From NCBI GenBank assembly GCA_913060675.1, contig CAJXUS010000001.1:1-64000 (forward strand): 64,000 nt of DNA. Reading direction: 5' to 3'. Source of the DNA: an uncultured Rhodospirillales bacterium. GTDB lineage: Bacteria > Pseudomonadota > Alphaproteobacteria > Kiloniellales > Kiloniellaceae. Under the pieces are notes generated by a model. The model was given only the letters and a program-made list of their open reading frames with translations. It was not told the origin of the DNA and did not search any database. This document shows, in pieces, positions 45,784-54,279 of the stretch; the first letter of the stretch is position 1, and each line of letters opens with the position of its first letter. A program made the position numbers and the translations under genes.

Positions 45784-45815
45784 ATAAAGGCGTCCTCAAA
45801 TGGGGGCGCCTTTAT
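45784..45815. terminator. Bidirectional terminator between oxidoreductase and crotonase genes
   Basis: ATAAAGGCG (45784-45792) pairs with CGCCTTTAT (45807-45815) around a 14-base loop. It sits in the 56-base gap between convergent genes. Confidence 0.75.
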
Positions 45816-45816
45816 G

Positions 45817-46611
45817 TTATCTACCTTTAAAATTTGGTCTCCGTTTATCCAAAAAGGCTCTTATTCCCTCTTTGTAGTCTTCGGTATCGCAACAAAGAAA
45901 CGGTTGTGCATACTCTTCAGCACTGAGAGGCGTGGGGTCGAGAGCTCTGGTCGCATTTTTCTTGTGCCAACGCGCAACTAATGGGGCTCCCTCAGCAATC
46001 CGTTTTGCCGATGCATAAACTTCATCCTCAGCATCAACATCATCGACAAGGCGACCTACGAGACCTTTGGTATAGGCTTCCTCGGCAGTAAAGATCCGGC
46101 CTTCCAACAACAGTTCTAACGTGACACTGCGGCCAACGAGATCCACCAGTGCCAGCATTGCCGGATAGGGCAGAACATTTCCAATGCGATTTATCGGGAT
46201 GCCAAATTTTGCAGATTTATTCGCAATCCTGAGATCACACTGCGCCGCAAGTTCAAGACCCCCACCCATACAAGCGCCCTCAATAAAGGCAAGTGTCGGA
46301 TGTGGACAATTGCGGATAGCTTCGGCGGCACGATCCATAGGCTTTGCGTAGTCAGCGGCCTGTTTAGAAGAAAATCTTACCTGTTCGAATTCTGCGATAT
46401 CAGCGCCTGCAGCAAAGGCACGTCCGCCCGCCCCCCGAATGACGACACACCGTAAGCCATTGTGCAAACCAAGCTCTTCCATGACATCGCCAAGACGTTG
46501 CCACATCGCTAGATTAAAAGCGTTCAGTTTTTCAGGTCGGTTTAACGTGACAGTCGCAATTGTGCCCTCAACTTTGAGCAACACAGACTGATTTGACACA
46601 TTTGTCATCAA
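45817..46611 (-). CDS. Enoyl-CoA hydratase/isomerase family protein
   Basis: The 264-residue crotonase-fold protein has the oxyanion-hole segments AFAAGADIAEFEQV and GACMGGGLELAAQCDLRIA. The first catalytic glutamate of true enoyl-CoA hydratases (FGxPE) is replaced, as the protein reads FGIPINRIGN, so it may be an isomerase, a hydrolase or another crotonase activity. Its substrate would be a CoA thioester. It is monocistronic and converges on the oxidoreductase gene. Confidence 0.85.
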   Translation of the reverse strand: MMTNVSNQSVLLKVEGTIATVTLNRPEKLNAFNLAMWQRLGDVMEELGLHNGLRCVVIRGAGGRAFAAGADIAEFEQVRFSSKQAADYAKPMDRAAEAIRNCPHPTLAFIEGACMGGGLELAAQCDLRIANKSAKFGIPINRIGNVLPYPAMLALVDLVGRSVTLELLLEGRIFTAEEAYTKGLVGRLVDDVDAEDEVYASAKRIAEGAPLVARWHKKNATRALDPTPLSAEEYAQPFLCCDTEDYKEGIRAFLDKRRPNFKGR

Positions 46612-46868
46612 AAACCTCTTTTACCCACATTAACAAAGCTTATTCACATCTGTGAGATTGCCTCTTCTGATACCTATTTGGCAAGTACACGTAATCACCT
46701 CGCAGTAACCTCCTATGTTAAGGTTATGTTACGCGCGGATTTACGGCTAAAATTCATTGCAGCAAAGCAGGACAGAGGTTAAACAGAAGCAATTTATTCT
46801 ATACGCCTCAAAATTGAGGCTTTGATAACAGACCACCAATGGTAACGAACCAAAGGACCGGACCCGCG

Positions 46869-47540
46869 ATGAGCAAGATCACTGAAACCGCCCGCACAAC
46901 CGCTTCAATTTTGATGGAAATAGAAGCCGTTCTTTTCCGTCCAGAAGATCCTTTTACATTTACGTCAGGCCGGGTCAGCCCGGTTTATGTTGATTGCCGT
47001 AAGATTATCTCTTTCCCGCGTGCCCGTGCCAAACTGATGGATATGGCTGTTGAGTTGATCCAGCGTGATATCGGTTATGAATCAATCGATGCGATTGCAG
47101 GTGGGGAAACCGCAGGTATTCCTTTTGCAGCCATGATTGCCGAGCGCATGGGCCTGCCTATGCTCTATGTTCGTAAAAAACCAAAAGGCTTTGGCCGTGA
47201 CGCACAAATCGAAGGATTTATGGCTGAAGGTAACCGCGTATTGCTGGTCGAAGATTTGGCAACAGACGGCGGCTCCAAACTCAACTTCGTGGAAGCAATC
47301 CGCAAAGCGGGCGGTATATGTGATCACACCTTTGTTTTCTTCCACTATGGCATCTACCCACAATCCGTGAGCGATCTCGCCAAAGAAGGCGTCACCCTTC
47401 ACGCTCTAGCTACCTGGTGGGATGCCCTCAAAGTTGCTGAAGAAAAAGGCTACCTGGAAAATGACAACCTCGTCACCGTAAGATCATTCTTGAGTAATCC
47501 CAACGAATGGTCCCGTGAACGCGGCGGTAAAGCAGACTAA
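46869..47540 (+). CDS. pyrE: Orotate phosphoribosyltransferase
   Basis: PyrE converts orotate and PRPP to OMP in pyrimidine synthesis. The 223-residue protein shows [16 protein letters not shown] near the N terminus, [18 protein letters not shown] and the PRPP-binding [15 protein letters not shown]. This is the longer alphaproteobacterial form. The open frame starts at 46839, but the ATG at 46869 lies after AAAGGA and matches the family start. A terminator follows, so it is monocistronic. Confidence 0.95.
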   Translation: MSKITETARTTASILMEIEAVLFRPEDPFTFTSGRVSPVYVDCRKIISFPRARAKLMDMAVELIQRDIGYESIDAIAGGETAGIPFAAMIAERMGLPMLYVRKKPKGFGRDAQIEGFMAEGNRVLLVEDLATDGGSKLNFVEAIRKAGGICDHTFVFFHYGIYPQSVSDLAKEGVTLHALATWWDALKVAEEKGYLENDNLVTVRSFLSNPNEWSRERGGKAD

Positions 47541-47569
47541 CTGTCTGCCAATCAAGTTACTCCTCGATT

Positions 47570-47600
47570 AAGGGCAGCTGAATTTAGCTGCCCTTTTGTT
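47570..47600 (+). terminator. Terminator after pyrE
   Basis: AAGGGCAGCT (47570-47579) pairs perfectly with AGCTGCCCTT (47586-47595) around GAATTT, followed by TTGTTTT. Confidence 0.9.
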
Positions 47601-47646
47601 TTGCCGTTAATCTTTGACCAGCATTAACTAACAAAACATCCCCACA

Positions 47647-48564
47647 TTACTTAGATCCATCTGCGCTGTAATCGGTTTCCCAATAGGGCGGTGATCCGTA
47701 TTTTTGCTTTAGAAAATCGATCAAAGCCGTAATTTTTGGTGGGGTAAAGTTTCCCGGAGGATATACAGCCCAAATATCACCGGTGCGAGCTATGGGATAG
47801 TCTTTCATCACTTCAACCAGTTTACCATTCCTCAAGTCCTCCCAGACATGAGCAACTGATTTCACCGTCAATCCCAAACCATGCAGAGCAGCGTCGTAGG
47901 CATAATCCCCGGTATCACCTGTGATGGATGATCGCACCGAACGCGTAATTTCACCTTTTGGGCCTTTAAAATACCAATTGGGCATAAAACTTACACCGAT
48001 ACAATTGTGATAGGCTAAATCATCCGGGCAATTCGGCACGCCTTTTCGGGCGAGATAATCCGGTGAAGCACACAGTACTCTTGGGTTCCCACCAAGTTTA
48101 CGCGCTCTTAGACTGGAATCAGGTAACATGGCTGCACGAATTGCCAGATCAAAACCCTCTCCAATCAGATCAACTATAGTGTCTGAAAAATTCATCTCGA
48201 GCGTTACTTTGGGATAAAGCTGCGTGAATTCATTTAGATAAGGCAATATGTGCTTGCGACCAAAAAACATATTGCAAGATATCTTAAGCAGGCCACGAGG
48301 TTCACCTGTTGTCGTTTCAAGTCGATCCTTGGCGGTATCCATTTCCTTGATGGCTGATAAAGCGTGCTGCAGAAAAATCTGACCCGCCTCTGTAATTGCA
48401 ATGCTACGCGTTGTACGCGACATCAATTGATTACCGATAGATTTTTCTAAAGTGACGAGCCTTGCACTGGCAGCAGACGGCGAAAGGCCAAACTCCCGCC
48501 CTGCCGCAGAAAGATTGTTTAAGGAAGCCACACGAATAAAGAACCGCAGATCATCAAGACGCAT
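47647..48564 (-). CDS. LysR family transcriptional regulator
   Basis: The protein (305 residues from ATG 48564, protein MRLDDLRFFIRV) has a LysR helix-turn-helix NNLSAAGREFGLSPSAASARLVTLEKSIGNQLMSRTTRS and a substrate-binding domain with RGLLKISCNMFFGRKHILPYLNEF. It is of the common single-domain activator or repressor type. It is divergent from a 48-residue small gene at 48659 with a strong ribosome binding site, which may be its target. Confidence 0.9.
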   Translation of the reverse strand: MRLDDLRFFIRVASLNNLSAAGREFGLSPSAASARLVTLEKSIGNQLMSRTTRSIAITEAGQIFLQHALSAIKEMDTAKDRLETTTGEPRGLLKISCNMFFGRKHILPYLNEFTQLYPKVTLEMNFSDTIVDLIGEGFDLAIRAAMLPDSSLRARKLGGNPRVLCASPDYLARKGVPNCPDDLAYHNCIGVSFMPNWYFKGPKGEITRSVRSSITGDTGDYAYDAALHGLGLTVKSVAHVWEDLRNGKLVEVMKDYPIARTGDIWAVYPPGNFTPPKITALIDFLKQKYGSPPYWETDYSADGSK

Positions 48565-48658
48565 TATACCAAAACTTTGGAAAGAGTTGTTAAAACAGAC
48601 CCAATTACACAAACTTATTGATCATGGGATAGTCCTTTCAACAGAAAAGGAGAAACTC

Positions 48659-48805
48659 ATGTTACACACCAGAAACAAATTCGAAACCCTGGCCCGCTAC
48701 CACCGCAATGAAGCGACCAAAAAACTACTTGTTTCACTTTCTTCCCTCATTAAAGCAACCTTTGACAGAATATTATTCAAGAAACCAAGCAATTTTTGTT
48801 GCTAA
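48659..48805 (+). CDS. Small 48-residue basic protein
   Basis: The ATG at 48659 is preceded by AAAAGGAGAAACTC, a near-perfect binding site, and opens 48 codons (start MLHTRNKFETLARYHR). The protein is basic, probably helical (LLVSLSSLIKATFDRILFKK), and ends with two cysteines. It is not a typical DUF1127 protein, lacking the conserved Arg-rich C terminus. It is divergent from a LysR gene 94 bases away. I do not recognise a family. Confidence 0.6.
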   Translation: MLHTRNKFETLARYHRNEATKKLLVSLSSLIKATFDRILFKKPSNFCC

Positions 48806-48918
48806 AGCTTAGACCTCTTTGCCTCCCGTAACGAAGAAGTGCGAAGCGGACGGTTCTTCATTCTATTGCAGCACGCCTTTATAAGGCACACTCTAATAGG
48901 ATGAAGAACCGAACAGGC

Positions 48919-48962
48919 TTGACAAATACTTTCAAAAGCATTATTTCGATAATAGTCGAAAT
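48919..48962 (+). promoter_or_regulatory. Promoter and operator of the ArsR-type gene
   Basis: A consensus -35 TTGACA lies at 48919-48924; 17 bases later TATTTC can serve as -10. The inverted repeat ATTTCGA (48943-48949) / TCGAAAT (48956-48962) overlaps this -10. The same 20-bp pattern recurs at 49386 before the permease gene. Confidence 0.6.
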
Positions 48963-48981
48963 ATAAATATTGGATTTTAAA

Positions 48982-49293
48982 ATGGAACTGGACAAGGCAG
49001 CCATCTGCTTAGCAAAATTGGGAAACCCTGCCCGACTTGCCATGTTTCGACTTTTGGTAAAAGCCGGAGATGAAGGACTAGCTGTTGGCGACATCCAAAA
49101 AGAATTGGATATGCCACACTCAACTCTGTCTCACCACATCGCGCACATGATCACATCAGGCCTGCTAATCCAGTCCCGTGAAGGCCGCGTACTAAGGTGC
49201 AGACTGGATTATCAACTCACTCAGGACTTACTAGATTATCTAATGAAAGATTGTTGTAAGGGCCTATTATCCGAAGAGACAGCCGCAGCTTAA
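48982..49293 (+). CDS. ArsR family transcriptional repressor
   Basis: The 103-residue protein is an ArsR/SmtB winged-helix regulator: LGNPARLAMFRLLVKAGDEGLAVGDIQKELDMPHSTLSHHIAHM covers the recognition helix, followed by the wing REGRVLRCRLD. Possible metal or sulfur ligands are C9, C73 and the C-terminal C91-C92 pair. The ATG at 48982 is preferred to an upstream TTG at 48970. It precedes an ArsP-like permease gene with which it shares an operator, so it probably represses both. Confidence 0.9.
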   Translation: MELDKAAICLAKLGNPARLAMFRLLVKAGDEGLAVGDIQKELDMPHSTLSHHIAHMITSGLLIQSREGRVLRCRLDYQLTQDLLDYLMKDCCKGLLSEETAAA

Positions 49294-49385
49294 TAACACC
49301 CCCCTAGGATCTCTTTTAGTTCCAGCGGAATGACCAGCGAAATGAAATGATTAAACACTCACAGGACCAATTTTATCGCTTAATC

Positions 49386-49405
49386 ATTTCGATATTTCTA
49401 GAAAT
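49386..49405 (+). promoter_or_regulatory. Second copy of the ArsR-type operator
   Basis: ATTTCGATATTTCTAGAAAT matches ATTTCGATAATAGTCGAAAT at 48943-48962 in both half-sites (ATTTC...GAAAT, 10 bases apart) and in the next four bases GATA. It lies 14 bases before the permease ATG. Confidence 0.6.
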
Positions 49406-49418
49406 AAGGTAAAGAAAA

Positions 49419-50453
49419 ATGTCATTTATAGAACTCACCAAAATAAACGGCTTCCGTTGGGATCGTGTCGTTCTCGCTTTTTTGGCAACCATTGCTGCAA
49501 TTGCGGCTCTGGATATTAGTCAACTCATCCCCTCTCTAATTTTCGCTTTCGAAAGTTTGTTTGGGATCCTACCCTTTATTTTACTATCTATTGGGGTCGC
49601 GGCCTACACCAAGGCAAGTAACCTCGACAGTAAAGTCAACAGTATCTCTTCGGGTAACCCAGTGGTTAGCATCAGTATCGCTGCCTTGTTTGGAACCTTA
49701 TCACCGTTTTGTTCATGCGGTGTTATCCCCTTGATTTCCGGCCTATTAAGAGCAGGCGTTCCATTGGCCCCTGTGATGGCTTTTTGGATTTCATCCCCAT
49801 TGATGGACCCTGAAATGTTTATTCTCACCAGCGCCGTATTTGGAATTGAATTCACAACATTTAAAACTATTGCCGCTTTCTTGATGGGATTAAGTGGCGG
49901 CCTTATTGCCTACACAATGGTCCGGGCAGGCTATTTTCAGGAAATAATGCGCCCCAATACCCAGGGGGGATGTGGCACTTCCTGCGGAACAGATGTAAAG
50001 CCCGATAACCGTATTTACTGGAAGTTCTGGCACTCCCCTAAGCGTCAGGCGCTTTTTAAAACTGAAGCTATCACCAACAGTTGGTTTCTTCTTAAATGGC
50101 TAGCCCTCGCCTTTTTGTTTGAGAGCCTGATGGTGGCCTATCTCCCCGTGGATAAAGTCGCGTTGCTCTTTGGTGATGACCAGTGGTGGTCGATCCCCCT
50201 CGGTGCCTTGATTGGTATTCCCGCTTATCTTAATGGTTATGCAGCGATCCCAACCATCAACAGCCTGATTGAGCTGGGAATGGGGGCAGGAACAGGCATG
50301 ACCTTTATGTTAGCCGGATCAGTATCTTCTATTCCTGCTGCAATGAGCGTCTATGCTCTCGTCAAAAAACCTGTCTTTTTCCTATACCTTCTACTTGGCC
50401 TTATGGGGTCAATTGCAGCTGGGTATGCTTTTGAATACTGGATGGGTTTTTAG
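49419..50453 (+). CDS. ArsP/YraQ-type membrane permease
   Basis: The 344-residue protein has about eight helices and matches the DUF318/ArsP permease family. The signature FGTLSPFCSCGVIPLISGLL (CSCG at 98-101) recalls cysteines used by ArsP to export trivalent organoarsenicals. A cytosolic loop contains GGCGTSCGTD, adding a second cysteine cluster. The gene follows the ArsR-type regulator, with the shared operator upstream, suggesting efflux of arsenic, antimony or another thiophilic compound. A 13-bp terminator hairpin follows. Confidence 0.88.
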   Translation: MSFIELTKINGFRWDRVVLAFLATIAAIAALDISQLIPSLIFAFESLFGILPFILLSIGVAAYTKASNLDSKVNSISSGNPVVSISIAALFGTLSPFCSCGVIPLISGLLRAGVPLAPVMAFWISSPLMDPEMFILTSAVFGIEFTTFKTIAAFLMGLSGGLIAYTMVRAGYFQEIMRPNTQGGCGTSCGTDVKPDNRIYWKFWHSPKRQALFKTEAITNSWFLLKWLALAFLFESLMVAYLPVDKVALLFGDDQWWSIPLGALIGIPAYLNGYAAIPTINSLIELGMGAGTGMTFMLAGSVSSIPAAMSVYALVKKPVFFLYLLLGLMGSIAAGYAFEYWMGF

Positions 50454-50490
50454 AAGCTACCTCACCTACTAAGTTGATATACTTTACGAA

Positions 50491-50535
50491 CAATGATGCT
50501 CCGATGACATTAAACACGGAGCATCATTGTTATAC
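50491..50535 (+). terminator. Terminator after the permease gene
   Basis: CAATGATGCTCCG (50491-50503) pairs perfectly with CGGAGCATCATTG (50517-50529), followed by TTATACTTCTT. The T content is modest, but the 13-bp stem is strong. Confidence 0.75.
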
Positions 50536-50588
50536 TTCTTCATCAAACGGTCATCGAACCAGAGGTATAAGAAACAATCCTTGATTGA

Positions 50589-50699
50589 CCCCATGCGCCG
50601 AACTTAGTACAAATAAGGCATGGGGCTTGCGAACACCCCGTGAGGCGTCAGCCCAAGTTTCGCATCCTGATCAACACCAAAGTGTGAGAGGATGCGCGT
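50589..50699 (+). ncRNA. Hairpin-rich leader of the chromate-resistance genes
   Basis: CCCCATGC (50589-50596) pairs with GCATGGGG (50618-50625). Downstream CGCATCCT (50661-50668) pairs with AGGATGCG (50689-50696), with an inner ACAC/GTGT pair and a CAAA loop. The second hairpin contains the probable ribosome binding site GAGAGGA just before ATG 50700, so it can hide it. Comparative lists of bacterial RNA motifs include elements upstream of chrB genes, but I could not confirm that this belongs to one. Confidence 0.5.
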
Positions 50700-51518
50700 A
50701 TGCCATCACCAACAGAAATTACAGTATCTCAGCTAACACGCCTCATCGGCACCCCTGACTGTCCGATAATTATTGATCTGCGCATTGATGAAGACTTCGC
50801 AGAAGATCCAAGGTTAATTCCACAATCATTCCGTCATTCCTTTCGCGATATCACGTCCCTTGTGCCAAAACTTGGAACAACGCGTGTCGTAGTCAGTTGC
50901 CACAAAGGTAAAAAGATCAGCCAAGGCGTGGTCGCCATTTTACGCGATCATGGCGCCCAGGTAGAATCTCTCGAAGGAGGTTTTAACGGCTGGCGTGATG
51001 GCGACGGCGCACTTGTACAGGCCTCTAAAATACCAAAACACAATAGTGAAGGCCGCACCGTCTGGGTCACCCGACAGCGACCAAAGATTGATCGGCTGGC
51101 TTGCCCCTGGTTGATCCGTCGCTTTATCGACAGAAATGCTCAGATACTCTTTGTCGCGCCCTCTGAAGTACTTGATGTCGCAGAAAAGTTCGACGCAACA
51201 CCATTTGATGTTGAGGATGTTTTCTGGAGCCACCGAGATGATCGCTGCACTTTCGATACCATGATCGAAGAATTCGAATTGAGAACCCCTCCTCTTAAGC
51301 AGCTCGCCACCATCATTCGCGGAGCAGATACCAACAAGCATGATCTGGCACCAGAATCAGCAGGCCTGCTTGCCGCCTCCCTTGGACTATCACGCATGTA
51401 TCGTGATGATCTCGCTCAGTTAGAGGCAGGGATGACGTTATATGATGCCTTCTATCGCTGGGCGCGCGATGCCACAAAAGAAGTCCATGACTGGCCTGCA
51501 GCTTCGGTGCGGAGTTAA
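50700..51518 (+). CDS. chrB: Rhodanese-ChrB fusion, chromate-resistance protein
   Basis: The 272-residue protein starts with a rhodanese domain (residues 1-110) with the active-site loop SCHKGKKIS and C67, followed by a ChrB C-terminal domain (from about 120: WVTRQRPKIDRLACPWLIRRFID). ChrB acts as a chromate-sensing regulator or accessory factor. The fusion with a sulfurtransferase suggests a thiol-dependent reductive step. The next gene, chrA, begins 4 bases after its stop. Its ribosome binding site lies in a hairpin of the leader. Confidence 0.88.
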   Translation: MPSPTEITVSQLTRLIGTPDCPIIIDLRIDEDFAEDPRLIPQSFRHSFRDITSLVPKLGTTRVVVSCHKGKKISQGVVAILRDHGAQVESLEGGFNGWRDGDGALVQASKIPKHNSEGRTVWVTRQRPKIDRLACPWLIRRFIDRNAQILFVAPSEVLDVAEKFDATPFDVEDVFWSHRDDRCTFDTMIEEFELRTPPLKQLATIIRGADTNKHDLAPESAGLLAASLGLSRMYRDDLAQLEAGMTLYDAFYRWARDATKEVHDWPAASVRS

Positions 51519-51522
51519 TTCC

Positions 51523-52827
51523 ATGACATCTCTAGATATAAAGGCGGATTTAAACAATCCGCCCGCACCTTCGCTAATGGATGCGTTCAATGTCTGGCTC
51601 AAAATAGGGTTGTTGTCTTTCGGTGGTCCTACGGCGCAAATCGCATTGATGCATAAAATTATTGTCGACGAAAGGAGCTGGCTGAGCGAACGTCAATTTT
51701 TAAACGCCTTAAGCTTTTGCATGCTGTTACCTGGCCCCGAAGCGATGCAACTCGCAACCTATACAGGTTGGCGACTACATGGGGTGATCGGTGGCCTGAT
51801 GGCGGGGCTTTTGTTTGTTATTCCAGGGGCTGCAGTTGTCCTGAGTTTTGCGGCCATCTATGGAATTTTCGGCGACGTCCCTTTGGTGTCGGCCCTGTTT
51901 CTCGGCGTTAAAGCAACCGTGTTGATCATTGTCATCGAAGCATTACACCGTGTTGCCAAACGGGTACTACACCTCCCTGAACATTGGATCATTGCCGCTT
52001 TTGCCTTTATCGGGATCTTTTTCCTCAATCTCCCTTTCCCACTGATTATTGCGACCGCAGCTCTATTTGGATTTCTACGGGGGGCCAAGCTTGAAGACCA
52101 CGAGAAAAAATCAGCCCCCGTAAAACGAACACCTATGGCTACACTTTTGACAGCCATAATCTGGCTTGTCATCTGGTTCACGCCGCTGATCCTATTGGAT
52201 ATGTTCTCAGGCGGTTCAATCTTGGTTGAAATCGGGACGTTCTTTTCAAAACTTGCGGTGGTTACCTTTGGCGGAGCTTACGCCGTACTCGCCTATATGT
52301 CTCAAGATGTCGTCATACATTACGGATGGTTAAGTGCGGGCGAAATGATGGATGGACTGGGACTTGCCGAAACCACGCCCGGGCCCTTGATACTGGTCAC
52401 CGAGTTTGTCGGTTTTCTGGCGGCTTTTCGCGAAGGCGGGATATGGCTCGGCCTTATGGGGGCCCTGCTCACTCTCTGGGTGACTTTTGCCCCCTGTTTT
52501 CTCTGGATCTTTGTCGGGGCTCCCTATATCGACTGGATCGGGGCTCAACCACGCTTACGTGGTGCGCTCTCGGGGATCGCCGCCGCCGTGGTCGGGGTGA
52601 TATTGAACCTTTCGATCTGGTTCGGCTTACACGTTTTTTTCACCAAGGTAACTTCCCAAGATTACGGACCATTCAAACTTTGGGTTCCAGACGTGAATTC
52701 GCTTGATTGGCGGGTAATCCTGCTGTCATCAATTTGCGGCCTCTTAATCTTCAAGTTCCATTGGGGATTATCGCGCGTGCTCCTTATGGCTTCTATTGGA
52801 GGGGCAGGATTAATTTGGATCACTTAG
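51523..52827 (+). CDS. chrA: Chromate efflux transporter ChrA
   Basis: ChrA exports chromate (CrO4 2-) by proton exchange. The 434-residue protein is the long bidomain form, with two repeats each containing a GGPTAQIALM or GGAYAVLAYM motif and LGLAETTPGPLILVTEFVGF in the second half. The ATG at 51523 follows GGAGTTAATTCC, 4 bases after chrB. A terminator follows the gene. Sulfate-mimicking oxyanions are the alternative substrate. Confidence 0.92.
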   Translation: MTSLDIKADLNNPPAPSLMDAFNVWLKIGLLSFGGPTAQIALMHKIIVDERSWLSERQFLNALSFCMLLPGPEAMQLATYTGWRLHGVIGGLMAGLLFVIPGAAVVLSFAAIYGIFGDVPLVSALFLGVKATVLIIVIEALHRVAKRVLHLPEHWIIAAFAFIGIFFLNLPFPLIIATAALFGFLRGAKLEDHEKKSAPVKRTPMATLLTAIIWLVIWFTPLILLDMFSGGSILVEIGTFFSKLAVVTFGGAYAVLAYMSQDVVIHYGWLSAGEMMDGLGLAETTPGPLILVTEFVGFLAAFREGGIWLGLMGALLTLWVTFAPCFLWIFVGAPYIDWIGAQPRLRGALSGIAAAVVGVILNLSIWFGLHVFFTKVTSQDYGPFKLWVPDVNSLDWRVILLSSICGLLIFKFHWGLSRVLLMASIGGAGLIWIT

Positions 52828-52875
52828 GGTCAGGACCCTAAGTAAAGGGGCCGGAATTATTCTGGCCCTTTTATT
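52823..52875 (+). terminator. Tandem hairpins terminating the chr genes
   Basis: CTTAGGGTC/GACCCTAAG (52823-52842) overlaps the chrA stop, and AAAGGG/CCCTTT (52844-52871) with an inner CC/GG pair is followed by TATTTG. The second is the likely terminator. Confidence 0.75.
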
Positions 52876-52975
52876 TGTTACCAAATTGAAACAATGGACT
52901 TGTTGATGCCTTTTACCGTGCCCAACTGTTATGCTAGCGTTATAAAAATAGTTCATCGCGGGGGTAGAATAGTTT

Positions 52976-53620
52976 ATGGGACAAGATCATTCACACGACC
53001 ATACAGAACCACCTTCAGATCCCGCACTTAGGGTAAAAGCTCTTGAATCCCTCCTTGTTGAAAAGGGGTTGGTAGATCCTGCAGCGATTGATGCAATTAT
53101 AGAAACCTATGAGACTAAGGTTGGACCGCGTAATGGAGCCAAAGTGGTCGCCCGCGCCTGGACAGATCCTGCCTTTAAAGATCTACTCCTTAGTGATGCA
53201 AACACTGCGATAAACTCCATGGGTTATGCAGGGCGCCAAGGCGAACACATGAAGGTCGTCGAGAATACAGACACACGACATAACCTTGTCGTTTGCACAC
53301 TTTGCTCGTGTTATCCATGGACCGTGCTTGGTCTTCCGCCCGTTTGGTACAAGTCCGCACCTTATAGGGCGCAGGCAGTCTCTGCCCCTAAAGGGGTACT
53401 TACAGAATTTGGAACTACTCTACAAGAAGGCACCAAAATCTCCGTTTGGGATTCAACCTCTGAAATGAGGTTCCTCGTGCTCCCACAAAGGCCTGAAGGC
53501 ACCGATGATTGGACCGCGGAACAGCTTGAAGATCTCGTCAGCAGAAATTCCATGATTGGCGTTGAACTTGCCCTTACTCCCGCTGAGTTAAAGGTAATTC
53601 AGGCTGGAGAGTCCTCATGA
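52976..53620 (+). CDS. nthA: Nitrile hydratase alpha subunit, cobalt type
   Basis: Nitrile hydratase converts nitriles to amides. The alpha subunit (214 residues) carries the metal site VCTLCSC with C107, C110 and C112, where threonine after the first cysteine marks the cobalt form. [19 protein letters not shown] and the C-terminal ALTPAEL are conserved. A histidine-rich N terminus (GQDHSHDHT) is unusual. The beta subunit gene overlaps by 4 bases (ATGA). Confidence 0.94.
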   Translation: MGQDHSHDHTEPPSDPALRVKALESLLVEKGLVDPAAIDAIIETYETKVGPRNGAKVVARAWTDPAFKDLLLSDANTAINSMGYAGRQGEHMKVVENTDTRHNLVVCTLCSCYPWTVLGLPPVWYKSAPYRAQAVSAPKGVLTEFGTTLQEGTKISVWDSTSEMRFLVLPQRPEGTDDWTAEQLEDLVSRNSMIGVELALTPAELKVIQAGESS

Positions 53621-54279
53621 ACGGCGCTCACGATCTCGGCGGCATGCATGGCCTCGGGCCAATCAATCCAGAACCAGAACGCGAAGAACCTTTGTTTCAT
53701 GCAGAATGGGAAAAACGGGCTCTTGGTTTGACCTTAACTGCTGGTTGGCTTGGCCAATGGAATATTGATGTCTCCCGCCACGCCCGTGAACGTCAGCACC
53801 CTGTTACCTACCTGTCCAACAGCTACTACGAAAATTGGCTCGCAGGGCTCGAAACCCTATTGGTTGAAAAGGGGGTTGTTACTCTAGAGGAGCTTGAGCA
53901 GGGCAAAGCTCTGGAACCAGCGCCAGAAAGCCTGACAAGTAAATGCGCCCCAGCCAGCGCCGTCACGAATATTTTAAGCTCTGGCGGTCCTTGTGATCAT
54001 CCAACTGATGACCCGCAAGAATTCAAAATTGGTGATAAAGTCCGGGTCATCCAGTTTAACCCAACGGGGCATACCCGTGCGCCTCGTTATGTGCGCGGCC
54101 ATGTTGGCACTGTCTGCGACTATCACGGCAGCTTTATTCTCCCCGATGAAAACTCAAAGGGAAATAAAATCGGACAACATCTCTATAATGTTTCATTCGA
54201 TGGCGACACGCTTTGGGGGCCGGGAAATGATAGTACAATTCACGTTGACCTCTGGCAGAGTTACCTGGAAAAAGCATGA
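53617..54279 (+). CDS. nthB: Nitrile hydratase beta subunit
   Basis: The 220-residue protein starts [16 protein letters not shown], the conserved beta-subunit N terminus, and ends in the SH3-like domain with [24 protein letters not shown] and DLWQSYLE. The beta subunit forms the active site with alpha at their interface. It overlaps the alpha gene and the next gene by ATGA junctions, showing tight translational coupling. Confidence 0.94.
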   Translation: MNGAHDLGGMHGLGPINPEPEREEPLFHAEWEKRALGLTLTAGWLGQWNIDVSRHARERQHPVTYLSNSYYENWLAGLETLLVEKGVVTLEELEQGKALEPAPESLTSKCAPASAVTNILSSGGPCDHPTDDPQEFKIGDKVRVIQFNPTGHTRAPRYVRGHVGTVCDYHGSFILPDENSKGNKIGQHLYNVSFDGDTLWGPGNDSTIHVDLWQSYLEKA

